DNA from: Constrictibacter sp. MBR-5
GTDB lineage: Bacteria; Pseudomonadota; Alphaproteobacteria; JAJUGE01
DNA length: 64,000 nt
Direction of reading: 5' to 3'
NCBI RefSeq assembly: GCF_040549485.1
Contig: NZ_JBEPTK010000006.1
Coordinates: 186,001 to 250,000, forward strand
Shown here piece by piece: positions 58,269-64,000 of this stretch (its first letter is position 1; the number at the start of each line of letters is the position of its first letter). A program made the position numbers and the translations under genes. The notes beneath the pieces were generated by a model that saw only the letters and a list, made by a program, of their open reading frames with translations, was not told the DNA's origin and searched no databases.

Positions 58269-60193
58269 CCGTTCGACTGCTCCACCCAGCGGATGAACCG
58301 GCCGTAGTGTATGCCGCGACCGAACAGGTCGAGCATGTCCGTGGCGCGCGCCATGGCGGCATCCGCGTCGACGGGCCAATCCTCCGCCATGGCGCGCAGG
58401 CGTGGCAGGTCGATCATCCGCCGCGCCGCCGGCGATGCCTCCAGCCGGTCTAGTTCATCCATGAAGACGGGCCGTAGCTGCGTCAGCCGGTGGAACCAGT
58501 CTCCATTCTGATAGCCGCGCTTATGTTCGTTCACCACCCGCGGCGGCACACGGTCGCTGAGCACGTCGCGCGCAAAGGAGCGAGGCCGGCCGTCCCGCTG
58601 CCAAAGCTCGGGCGGAAGCGCTAGGCAGAATTCCACCATCCTGCGATCCCCAAGCGGATCGCGCAGGTCGCATCCGGTGACATAGGGATGCGCCGCCAGC
58701 CATTGGTTCTGCGACCAGTTCTTCTCCAGGTAAACGAGGCGAACGCGGCGGTCGCGATCGCCCCCGCTCGAGCCGATGAGCATGGTGTCGGTGATCTCAC
58801 GCGCATCGACGCTTGCTGCGAGCGCTGCGGTTGCGGACGATCGCGACTGCCAGTCGTTGTCAGTACCACGCAGTCGTCGGATTGCGGTGCGGATGCGGGC
58901 CGGGACGGCATAAGCGAGCAGGTTCTGCCGGATCTGCAATCGGAGCCGATAGCCGTGACGGTGCAGGCCGCGGAGTTGCCGGGCCACCGCCACCACTCGT
59001 CCGGAACGAGCGAGATCGGCAAGCAGTGCTTCGCTCTTCCACGACAGCGTGTAGTTGCCGGAGGTACCCGTCAGCATGACAGAGGCGTCGGCTTCGCGCG
59101 CGCGGGAATAGAGTGGCTCCCAAGCGGCCAGATTCATGAAATTGCGCACGGGGATGCCGAATTCCCAGAACAGCCGGGTCGCGTCATCCTCGCCCCGGGT
59201 GATATCCCCCGCGGGAACGAAGTGTGCGTCGATGTTCCGGTAGAGGGCGGCCGTGGCGCGTGCGAGCGCCCCTTCGTCATAAAACGCCCGCGGACGCTCC
59301 GCCGGCAGGGGCACTGCGGAGTTGGGAACCGACGTGAACGCGTGGAGGCGCGTCGGGTCCAGCAGGCGCGCGGCCGTTGCCGCGACACCCGACGAATCGA
59401 GTCCGCCCGACAGTTGGCACGCAACCGCACCCGTCGTCCTAAGGCTCGGCGCGACCACCCGGTCCAGCATCTCGCGGCCCGCTTCCACATAGTCCCGCGG
59501 GTCCCGATAGCGGATCCTGCGCTCGAGATCCGGCTGCCAGTAGCGGCGGACAGAGCAACTGCCCTTGTGCCAGAGGAGCAGGCCGGCGGGCGGGAGACGG
59601 AAGACGCCGTGAAACGGGGTCGCGCCTGCGGGCATCGCGCGCGCGAGCAGCAGGTGGGCCATCGCCGATTCGTCGATGCGCCGATCGACATCGGGAAAAG
59701 CGAGCACGGCCAACGGGCGTGTCGCGAAACAGAGCCTTTCGCCATCGCCGTGCGCGAATATCGCCCGACCGCCGGTGGCATCCACCGCCAGCACCAGCCT
59801 GCGGTCGACCTCGTTCCACCAGGCAAGGGCGAACGAACCGATGAAACGGGGGCAGGCGTCGACGCCCCAGCGTTCGAGCGCCGCCATCACCAACGCGGCA
59901 TCGCCGCGCCGTGCGGCGTCGGACGCAGGCAAGTTCAGGGACGCGATCATCTCGTCACGATTGTCCAGCCGCCCGTCGAACACCAGCCGCGACATGTCGC
60001 CCATGAAGGCCGCCGGGAGACGATCCAGACTGTCTTCCGCGGTGAACGCACGCGGCGTCAGAACAAGTGCAGCGGTGTCGCCACGCCAGACCCTGCCCGT
60101 GCCACCGCCATAAGTGACGGCGATGCTGCTGAGACGCTCGGTTTCCCGCTGGTCAACCGAGCTCGCGCAGGCGAGGCCAGCGAAAAACGACAT
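58265..60193 (-). CDS. Asparagine-synthetase-type lasso cyclase (C protein)
   Basis: A 642-aa asparagine synthase-like protein. The N-terminal domain resembles a glutaminase but begins MSFFAG, lacking the catalytic Cys2, so it should not hydrolyse glutamine; this is typical of lasso macrolactam synthetases and beta-lactam synthetase relatives. The ATP-binding SGGLDSS is at 262-268. The C-terminal domain has YVTGCDLRDPLGDRRMVEF and HKRGYQNGDWF. It would adenylate an Asp/Glu side chain to form the ring. Start is 12 bp after the precursor stop. Confidence 0.85.
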   Translation of the reverse strand: MSFFAGLACASSVDQRETERLSSIAVTYGGGTGRVWRGDTAALVLTPRAFTAEDSLDRLPAAFMGDMSRLVFDGRLDNRDEMIASLNLPASDAARRGDAALVMAALERWGVDACPRFIGSFALAWWNEVDRRLVLAVDATGGRAIFAHGDGERLCFATRPLAVLAFPDVDRRIDESAMAHLLLARAMPAGATPFHGVFRLPPAGLLLWHKGSCSVRRYWQPDLERRIRYRDPRDYVEAGREMLDRVVAPSLRTTGAVACQLSGGLDSSGVAATAARLLDPTRLHAFTSVPNSAVPLPAERPRAFYDEGALARATAALYRNIDAHFVPAGDITRGEDDATRLFWEFGIPVRNFMNLAAWEPLYSRAREADASVMLTGTSGNYTLSWKSEALLADLARSGRVVAVARQLRGLHRHGYRLRLQIRQNLLAYAVPARIRTAIRRLRGTDNDWQSRSSATAALAASVDAREITDTMLIGSSGGDRDRRVRLVYLEKNWSQNQWLAAHPYVTGCDLRDPLGDRRMVEFCLALPPELWQRDGRPRSFARDVLSDRVPPRVVNEHKRGYQNGDWFHRLTQLRPVFMDELDRLEASPAARRMIDLPRLRAMAEDWPVDADAAMARATDMLDLFGRGIHYGRFIRWVEQSNG

Positions 60194-60205
60194 GGATGTC
60201 TGAAA

Positions 60206-60337
60206 TTAGCTCCCGGTCGGTGACGGCGAAAAGGTGCCGTCACCGGGCGCGACGAGACCGTTGTTCGCGGCCTGCTGCACGGGGAGGACTTCAAAGTCGG
60301 GCGTCTGCCACGGCTGCTTCGCCGCAGGGGGATCCAT
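60206..60337 (-). CDS. Candidate lasso-type precursor peptide (43 aa)
   Basis: MDPPAAK then QPWQTPDFEVLPVQQAA as leader and NNGLVAPGDGTFSPSPTGS as possible core. Start 60337 is favoured by AAGGA seven bases upstream; in-frame starts at 60367 (MSEINGK) and 60376 would give 53 or 56 residues. WQTPDFEVL fits the YxxPxL-EVL leader motif of paeninodin-type precursors, with W for Y and F for L. Asp at core 9 (or 7/8 for shorter cores) could accept the macrolactam. The last residue is Ser. The usual Thr at -2 is Ala. Confidence 0.72.
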   Translation of the reverse strand: MDPPAAKQPWQTPDFEVLPVQQAANNGLVAPGDGTFSPSPTGS

Positions 60338-60554
60338 GGCCCGATCCTTACCATTGATCTCGCTCATGCTATGCATCCCCAATTGGCTGAACTGGTTCCG
60401 TCCGCCCGTCACGCAGCTTGTGCGGACCTCCCGGACCTAGCCATGTCGATCCGTCGTAGCACGATCGCGAAAATGTTGTGTAAAAAATCCACCGACGCAT
60501 CTATTACTCACGTCGTGGCGCATGGAGCGACAGCACGAAGCTGAAAGCGTGAAT
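60338..60554. promoter_or_regulatory. Divergent control region between precursor and PqqD-like gene
   Basis: A 217-bp, relatively AT-rich spacer between the minus-strand precursor and the plus-strand PqqD-like gene. A TATTAC (-10-like, 60502-60507) and a TTGTGT (60476-60481) lie 20 bp apart, too far for a convincing promoter. No clear promoter was found for the precursor, and no operator palindrome is evident. Confidence 0.35.
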
Positions 60555-60848
60555 ATGGAAGTTTCGAGCGATCCGATCTATCGGCGCCGGCAACACGTAC
60601 TGAGCGCCGTCGTCAACAACGAGTTGGTCATGATGAGCGTAGAGACGGGCCAGTATTTCAACCTTAATGCCGTCGGGGCGCACATCTGGCGCCTGATGGA
60701 GGCCCCGCAGAGCCTGGACTCCATTGTGGCGGCTCTCATGGACGCCTACGATGCGCCGGAAGCTGCTATCCGTGAGGAGGCGCTAGACTTTCTCGTACGA
60801 CTGGAAGGAGAGAAGATGGTCGCGTCGGCTCCCAGCGAGGCGCCCTGA
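60555..60848 (+). CDS. PqqD-like RiPP leader-recognition protein (lasso B1 type)
   Basis: A 97-aa PqqD-fold protein: RRRQHVLSAVVNNELVMMSVETGQYFNLNAVGAHIWRLME is the recognition-domain signature seen in lasso B1 proteins, and the C-terminal helix EEALDFLVRLEGEKMV completes it. It would bind the precursor leader. Start ATG 60555 has GAAAG seven bases upstream; longer starts at 60549 (GTG) and 60522 (ATG) are possible. No PQQ genes are nearby. It ends 22 bp before the convergent oxygenase. Confidence 0.83.
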   Translation: MEVSSDPIYRRRQHVLSAVVNNELVMMSVETGQYFNLNAVGAHIWRLMEAPQSLDSIVAALMDAYDAPEAAIREEALDFLVRLEGEKMVASAPSEAP

Positions 60849-60870
60849 CGCGCCGGATGGCGAGGGTCGC

Positions 60871-61503
60871 TCAGATCGACTTGCCCAGATACCAGCAGTT
60901 GATGGCGAAGCGGGACTGAGCGAAACCGCCGCCCGGACACGAGACGGGGCGCACCTCATGCGGGACCCAAGCGGGGAACAGCAGCATGCGGTCGTCCCGC
61001 GGCTCGACGTCCACATGGCTGCCGCCGTCTTCGGCGACACGGAGCGAATGGAGCCTCAACTCGCCGCCCGTGAACGGGCGGGGAACGACATGGAAATAAT
61101 AGACGCCCGTCAGCATTCTATCGGATGTCGACGCGCCGCCGGCCACAAACGTGTCGATGTGCCGTTGATAGAAGTCGCCGTCACCATGTGCCGCCAGTTC
61201 CATCGAAAGGCCCGTCAGCGCAAAGGGCGCGAGCCCCAGGCGTGATATCGCGGAGGGCATCAGGCCGCGAAACCGCTCCTCCAGTTCGCCGTGCAATTCT
61301 CCGAAATCCCGTGTGGCGCGCGAACTGCGTACGGCTTTGCGAACAGTTCTGTTCGCGCTGTCGCCAATCGTCGTATCGGCAAAGACCGATTCCCGCTCCA
61401 GCACGAACAAAAGCAGGCGCGCGGCCAAATCGGCACCAAACACCGTGTCGATTACCCAGTGGGGCGGCAGCGCCGAGAAGGCAGTGAGTGAATTGGATTT
61501 CAT
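60871..61503 (-). CDS. 2OG-Fe(II) oxygenase (prolyl-hydroxylase-like)
   Basis: A 210-aa dioxygenase with the metal facial triad H115-x-D117 (FYQRHIDTF) and H182 (WVPHEV) and the 2-oxoglutarate-binding Arg198 (QSRFAINCW). MLTGVYYFHVVPRPFTGGELRL resembles the Tpa1/P4H-type fold. Hydroxylation of proline in the RiPP core (three Pro) is a plausible job, but free amino acid or other targets remain open. Start is 61503 (MKSNSL) or 61518. A promoter-like -35/-10 pair lies about 80 bp upstream. Confidence 0.85.
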   Translation of the reverse strand: MKSNSLTAFSALPPHWVIDTVFGADLAARLLLFVLERESVFADTTIGDSANRTVRKAVRSSRATRDFGELHGELEERFRGLMPSAISRLGLAPFALTGLSMELAAHGDGDFYQRHIDTFVAGGASTSDRMLTGVYYFHVVPRPFTGGELRLHSLRVAEDGGSHVDVEPRDDRMLLFPAWVPHEVRPVSCPGGGFAQSRFAINCWYLGKSI

Positions 61504-61580
61504 TGTCGGCCACCGCATCGAACTTCAGGGAGAACGAATAACCCGCTTGGATGCCGCTCATCAATCTACAGCGCAGGGAA

Positions 61581-61610
61581 TTTGTACTCTCTGATAATTG
61601 AGCCCAGCAA
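61581..61610 (-). promoter_or_regulatory. Possible promoter of the oxygenase gene
   Basis: On the minus strand, TTGCTG (61610-61605) and TACAAA (61586-61581) are spaced by 18 bases, which would start transcription around 61574, about 70 bases before the gene. Weak evidence. Confidence 0.3.
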
Positions 61611-61636
61611 AAGGCGGATCCCCAACCAATGATGCC

Positions 61637-61652
61637 CCGGACTTTTGTCCGG
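61637..61652. other. Hairpin in the intergenic stretch 61504-61787
   Basis: CCGGAC (61637-61642), TTTT and GTCCGG (61647-61652) form a perfect 6-bp stem. Apart from this hairpin and the possible promoter, nothing else recognisable was seen between the oxygenase gene and the AraC remnant. Confidence 0.4.
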
Positions 61653-61787
61653 ACAGCTTGAAGCGTCCCGAATCTCTGTATCAGACCGAGGTCATCGGTG
61701 GCCGGAACCGCCAACGACAAGAGCGGAGGAGCCGCCGGACCTCTGGGTGACGCGGCTACCCGCGGGCGTTGGGCCCGCTCCTGAAAC

Positions 61788-62042
61788 TCATGTCTTTCTC
61801 ATGGCGAGCCAGCGGCCCGGCGGTATGCCGAAGGCGCTGCGGAAGTGCCGCGCCAGTTCGTAACGGTCGAGCCGGGTGACGGTCTCGATATCCTTCGAGC
61901 GGACTGTTTCGAAGCAGCGACCGTCGAGATCGTCGCGCGCCCGAAACACGGCCGAGCGCGCCGGACGTACCGTGGCACGGGGCCCGGCACCCGACTGAAA
62001 CCGGAGCCGGGCAGCGATCCGCATCACCGCGTCGAATGCGGT
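61788..62042 (-). pseudogene. Remnant of an AraC-family regulator
   Basis: The reading frame encodes ALTAFDAVMRIAARLRF, then RARDDLDGRC, TVTRLDRYELARHFRSAFG and PPGRWLAMRKT before a stop. This aligns with the linker and first helix-turn-helix of AraC regulators (LDRYxLARHFRxAFGxSPxRxLxMRRLERA); the second HTH is missing and the end MRKT replaces MRRLERA. The ligand-binding N-terminal domain is also absent, as DUF2000 begins immediately upstream. It is a fragment broken at both ends. Confidence 0.6.
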
Positions 62043-62044
62043 AA

Positions 62045-62503
62045 GTGCTGAGGGATCCCGGTTCCCCGAACGGAAGTGGCCGCACGTTCGATACCAAAAT
62101 CGCAGTCGTCGTGCGCGATGATCTCGCCGTATGGCAGAAACTGAAGGCCGCCGCCTTCCCGACGAGCGGCGTCACCGCTCAGTCGCCGACGATCGTCGGA
62201 GAAGGATACCGCGATGCTGCCGGCAATCTGTAGAACCCGATGACGATCCAGCCCATGATCGTGCTTGCGGCGGATGAGGAAACCCTCAGAAGAATTCATC
62301 AGCGCGCGCTGGAGCGCGAGGTGACGACGTCGGCCTTTATCGAGGAAATGTTCTCCACTGGTCACGACGCGGCCAATCGCGCGGTGTTTTCCCAGTTCGC
62401 ACCCCACACGGCCCGGCTCGTCGGCATCGCGCTCCGCGCCGAGAAGAAACTCGCCGACAGGATCACGAAGGGGCGCGAATGCATCCGTGAAGGCGCGCGC
62501 TAA
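62045..62503 (+). pseudogene. DUF2000 family gene split by an in-frame amber codon
   Basis: One reading frame from GTG 62045 to 62503 encodes a whole DUF2000-like protein of about 150 residues (FDTKIAVVVRDDLAVWQKL, GEGYRDAAGNL, then NPMTIQPMIVLAAD, FIEEMFSTGHDAANRAVF and ALRAEKKLADRITKG). It is interrupted only by TAG at 62231-62233 between GNL and NPM, where relatives have Tyr (GNxYNP). One base change from TAC/TAT explains it. The C-terminal part may restart at ATG 62240 as an 87-aa fragment. Confidence 0.75.
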
Positions 62504-62551
62504 CCCGAGCACGTACTCTCTCTCCGTCGCCGACACATCGTCGGCGCAACG

Positions 62552-62580
62552 AAAAAAGGGGCCGCCCGGAGGACGGCCCT
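62552..62580 (-). terminator. Rho-independent terminator of the sigma/anti-sigma operon
   Basis: On the minus strand, AGGGCCG (from 62580) pairs with CGGCCCC around a 9-base loop (62565-62573) and is followed by six T (62557-62552). It lies about 120 bp past the anti-sigma stop. Confidence 0.8.
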
Positions 62581-62697
62581 AGTAGGAAGGGAGTCGGTAT
62601 TGCGGGGTGAGGGGGATGAATGTGCGACCCCCGCGGATCGCACACTCGTCAAACCGCCCTCGACTGAAAGCGTTCCCTGGAACGCGAAAAAATTGGG

Positions 62698-62940
62698 TCA
62701 GCGGCGCTTGTCGGGGATCCGGCGCAGGATCTCCTGCAACCGATCGGGAATCGGTTCTGCCAGGATCTCCGTGCCGAGCCGGCGCAGAGCCTCCTGCTGG
62801 CGCAGCAACGCCTGGACTTCGGCCTGCCGCTTCGGATTGGCGGCGAGAAACGCATCGACCTGCGCACGCAGGGCGGGAGACGCCCGCCCGTCGATATATT
62901 CCTGGATATCTTCTTCAGACACCATCTCGGGTCGAGCCAT
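62698..62940 (-). CDS. Short soluble anti-sigma factor
   Basis: An 80-aa protein matching only the N-terminal anti-sigma domain: SEEDIQEYIDGRASPALRAQVDAFLAANPKRQAEVQALLRQQEALRRL, ending EPIPDRLQEILRRIPDKRR. The membrane helix and periplasmic sensor domain found in most relatives are missing, and there is no zinc-binding HxxxCxxC. It may be a cytoplasmic sigma inhibitor. TGATG overlap with the sigma gene indicates coupling. Confidence 0.82.
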   Translation of the reverse strand: MARPEMVSEEDIQEYIDGRASPALRAQVDAFLAANPKRQAEVQALLRQQEALRRLGTEILAEPIPDRLQEILRRIPDKRR

Positions 62941-63503
62941 CAGTTTCCCCTCTCCCCGGCACTCCCACGCGCGAGCAGATCGCGCAGGGCCGTCCTGGCC
63001 CGTGACAACCTGGAACGCACCGTACCTATAGGGATATCCAGGATTTGTGCAACTTCCTCATACGCCAATCCCTCCACAGGAACCAGAAGGATGATGTCGC
63101 GCTGCTCCTCCGGCAGCTTCTCGACCGCCTGGCGGACCTCGTCGAGCATCAGCCGCTGCTCCTGATCGGCCGCCGTCGACACGCTGGCGTGGGCTTCCGA
63201 CAGTTCGGTGAGTGCGGGGCCACGGCGGCCACGATGATAGTCGTTGATGACCACGTTACGCAGGATAACGAACAGCCACGCCCGAAGGTTCGTCCCCGGC
63301 TCGTAGCTGTCCAGTCGCGCAACGGCGCGCGTCAGGCAGTCCTGCACGAGATCGTCCGCGTAGGCCGGGTCGCGCACGAGAACGCGCGCGTACCGCCGCA
63401 GCCGCGGTATCTCCTCCGTCAGGCGGCGGCGGACGTCGTCGGGGGCCGTCTCCCCGCCCACGTCCAGCGAAACCGACACATCGCTCGTACTGCCAGACAC
63501 CAT
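62940..63503 (-). CDS. ECF family RNA polymerase sigma factor
   Basis: A 187-aa extracytoplasmic-function sigma factor. Region 2 is DPAYADDLVQDCLTRAVARLDSYEPGTNLRAWLFVILRNVVINDYHR; region 4 is KLPEEQRDIILLVPVEGLAYEEVAQILDIPIGTVRSRLSRARTALRDLL. The start at 63503 (MVSGSTSDV) is preferred over an Arg-rich extension to 63806. The promoter region shows a GGAAC -35 and likely autoregulation. The stress signal is unknown. Confidence 0.93.
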   Translation of the reverse strand: MVSGSTSDVSVSLDVGGETAPDDVRRRLTEEIPRLRRYARVLVRDPAYADDLVQDCLTRAVARLDSYEPGTNLRAWLFVILRNVVINDYHRGRRGPALTELSEAHASVSTAADQEQRLMLDEVRQAVEKLPEEQRDIILLVPVEGLAYEEVAQILDIPIGTVRSRLSRARTALRDLLARGSAGERGN

Positions 63504-63578
63504 GCGGGCGGAGCGCCAGCTCCTTCCTGATACGGACCACCGCGACGACCCTGACCGGTCGTGCGGCTTCCGTTCTGG

Positions 63579-63603
63579 AACCCGCGCCGGACACCGCGGT
63601 TCC
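63579..63603. promoter_or_regulatory. Candidate ECF-type autoregulatory promoter
   Basis: On the minus strand GGAAC (63603-63599), 16 bases, then GGTT (63582-63579), similar to the GGAAC-N16-17-CGTT of alphaproteobacterial stress sigma factors. It lies about 75 bp upstream of the sigma gene. The element is nearly palindromic (GGAACC and GGTTCC arms), so it reads the same on the plus strand. Confidence 0.45.
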
Positions 63604-63676
63604 GGCCACTTCGCCCGTATCGGCACAATTTCTCGGCAGAGTGTATCAGCGCGGCGCAGTATCCGCCGACGTGGGG

Positions 63677-64000
63677 TCATCCGCTCAGGACGGCCTTGCC
63701 GACGACCTTGCGATCCACGAGGAGCTGGAGTGCCTCGGCCGCCTTCTCCAACGGCAGGACGTGGGACACGTGAGGCTTCACCCGGCCCTTCGAGGCCCAA
63801 TCGCACAGCACGCGCAGATTCTCCGCCGCAGTCTCCGGTTCGGCCTCGACGAAGCCGCCGAGCCGCACGCCGACGGCAGAGGCGCCCTTGATCAGCAGGT
63901 GATTGGTGCGCGCCATGGCGGGGCCGCCGCCGAGGAAGCCCAGGATCAGGATGCGCGCGCCCCAGTTCAGGCAGCGCATCGATTCCTCGAACACCCAGTC
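63677..64000 (-). CDS. NADPH:quinone oxidoreductase family protein (partial)
   Basis: The C-terminal 107 residues of a zinc-free alcohol dehydrogenase/quinone reductase, running off the window end: ESMRCLNWGARILILGFLGGG and HLLIKGASAVGVRLGGFVEAEPE, then HVLPLEKAAEALQLLVDRKVVGKAVL, the typical C-terminal motif of the COG0604 family. The nucleotide-binding Rossmann motif is outside the window. Confidence 0.88.
   Translation of the reverse strand, partial: DWVFEESMRCLNWGARILILGFLGGGPAMARTNHLLIKGASAVGVRLGGFVEAEPETAAENLRVLCDWASKGRVKPHVSHVLPLEKAAEALQLLVDRKVVGKAVLSG

Larger units (their letters stand above)
56473..61503. other. Lasso-peptide-like RiPP biosynthetic cluster (kinase, sulfotransferase, cyclase, precursor, leader-binding protein, oxygenase)
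   Basis: Six genes in alternating blocks: kinase and sulfotransferase (plus), cyclase preceded by the precursor gene (minus), a PqqD/B1-type gene (plus) and a 2OG-Fe(II) oxygenase (minus). They match, in part, phosphorylated lasso peptide clusters of the paeninodin kind (kinase, precursor, C, B1), but the B2 leader peptidase and the ABC exporter are missing. Codon use is less GC-skewed than in the flanks. Assignment rests on the combination, since no single gene proves a lasso product. Confidence 0.75.

Noticed and set aside
60476-60507. TTGTGT / TATTAC as a promoter for the PqqD-like gene
   Set aside because: The 20-bp spacing and poor hexamer matches make it unconvincing.
60555-60848. PQQ biosynthesis role for the PqqD-like gene
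   Set aside because: No pqqA, B, C or E is nearby; the neighbours are RiPP cyclase and tailoring genes.
61313-61594. A 93-codon plus-strand frame over the oxygenase start
   Set aside because: It is mostly antisense to the oxygenase gene, has no ribosome site and no recognisable features.
62240-62503. Independent 87-aa gene
   Set aside because: It is the C-terminal half of a DUF2000 protein continuous in frame with the upstream half across one TAG; it lacks the N-terminal part of the domain.
56447-62700. Attachment-site direct repeat of the guaA 3' end
   Set aside because: By eye no second copy of the guaA terminal sequence was found, and there is no integrase gene.

Overview
The window is GC-rich, densely coded alphaproteobacterial chromosome, most likely Rhodospirillales or a close relative. 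This rests on the SUF operon layout (Rrf2 regulator, then sufBCDSUTA), the class II B12-dependent ribonucleotide reductase, the STAS-fused MlaE permease, the long-form LeuA and the overall codon use. The taxonomic call is inference. No rRNA, tRNA, CRISPR array, transposase or integrase was seen.

Layout. 1-5394: a small hypothetical gene, an Lhr-type DEXH helicase, then the minus-strand run ribF-yicC-gmk. 5577-15255: catabolic genes (amidase, SDR, enoyl-CoA hydratase, MOSC protein, N-acyl-D-amino-acid deacylase, acyl-CoA dehydrogenase, an orphan NMT1/THI5-like binding protein, CoA transferase). 15590-17713: leuA with a leucine-rich, apparently leaderless attenuator peptide and a strong terminator. 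17792-19306: a DHCW cupin convergent with a D-tartrate dehydratase homologue. 19411-26229: the SUF Fe-S assembly operon behind a 25-bp palindrome, followed closely by gmd-fcl, nrdJ and a 5-formyl-THF cyclo-ligase-like gene. 31237-37043 (minus): a dehydroquinase-like protein, a kinase/ATPase fusion and an Mla-type lipid transporter. 37089-42283: phosphonate uptake (phnCDEE, phnN) behind a Pho-box-like repeat, plus a PilZ protein and a DUF1045 2H phosphoesterase. 42423-46797: a CDP-alcohol phosphatidyltransferase, an HpxZ-like protein, argE and an M81 peptidase. 46953-52662: a complete dipeptide/oligopeptide ABC transporter. 52742-56446: guaB, a GNAT acetyltransferase and guaA. 62698-64000: an ECF sigma factor with a short soluble anti-sigma factor, and the end of a quinone oxidoreductase.

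The most unusual segment is 56473-61503, directly downstream of guaA. It is a compact lasso-peptide-like RiPP cluster: HPr-kinase-like peptide kinase, sulfotransferase, asparagine-synthetase-type cyclase, a short precursor ending in Ser, a PqqD/B1-type leader-recognition protein and a 2OG-Fe(II) oxygenase. The precursor carries a WxxPxF variant of the YxxPxL leader motif, an Asp at a plausible macrolactam position, and a C-terminal Ser such as lasso kinases phosphorylate. No B2 leader peptidase and no exporter are visible in the window. Next to the cluster are decaying genes: an AraC regulator fragment and a DUF2000 gene split by one in-frame amber codon. Together these suggest a variable locus at the guaA 3' end.
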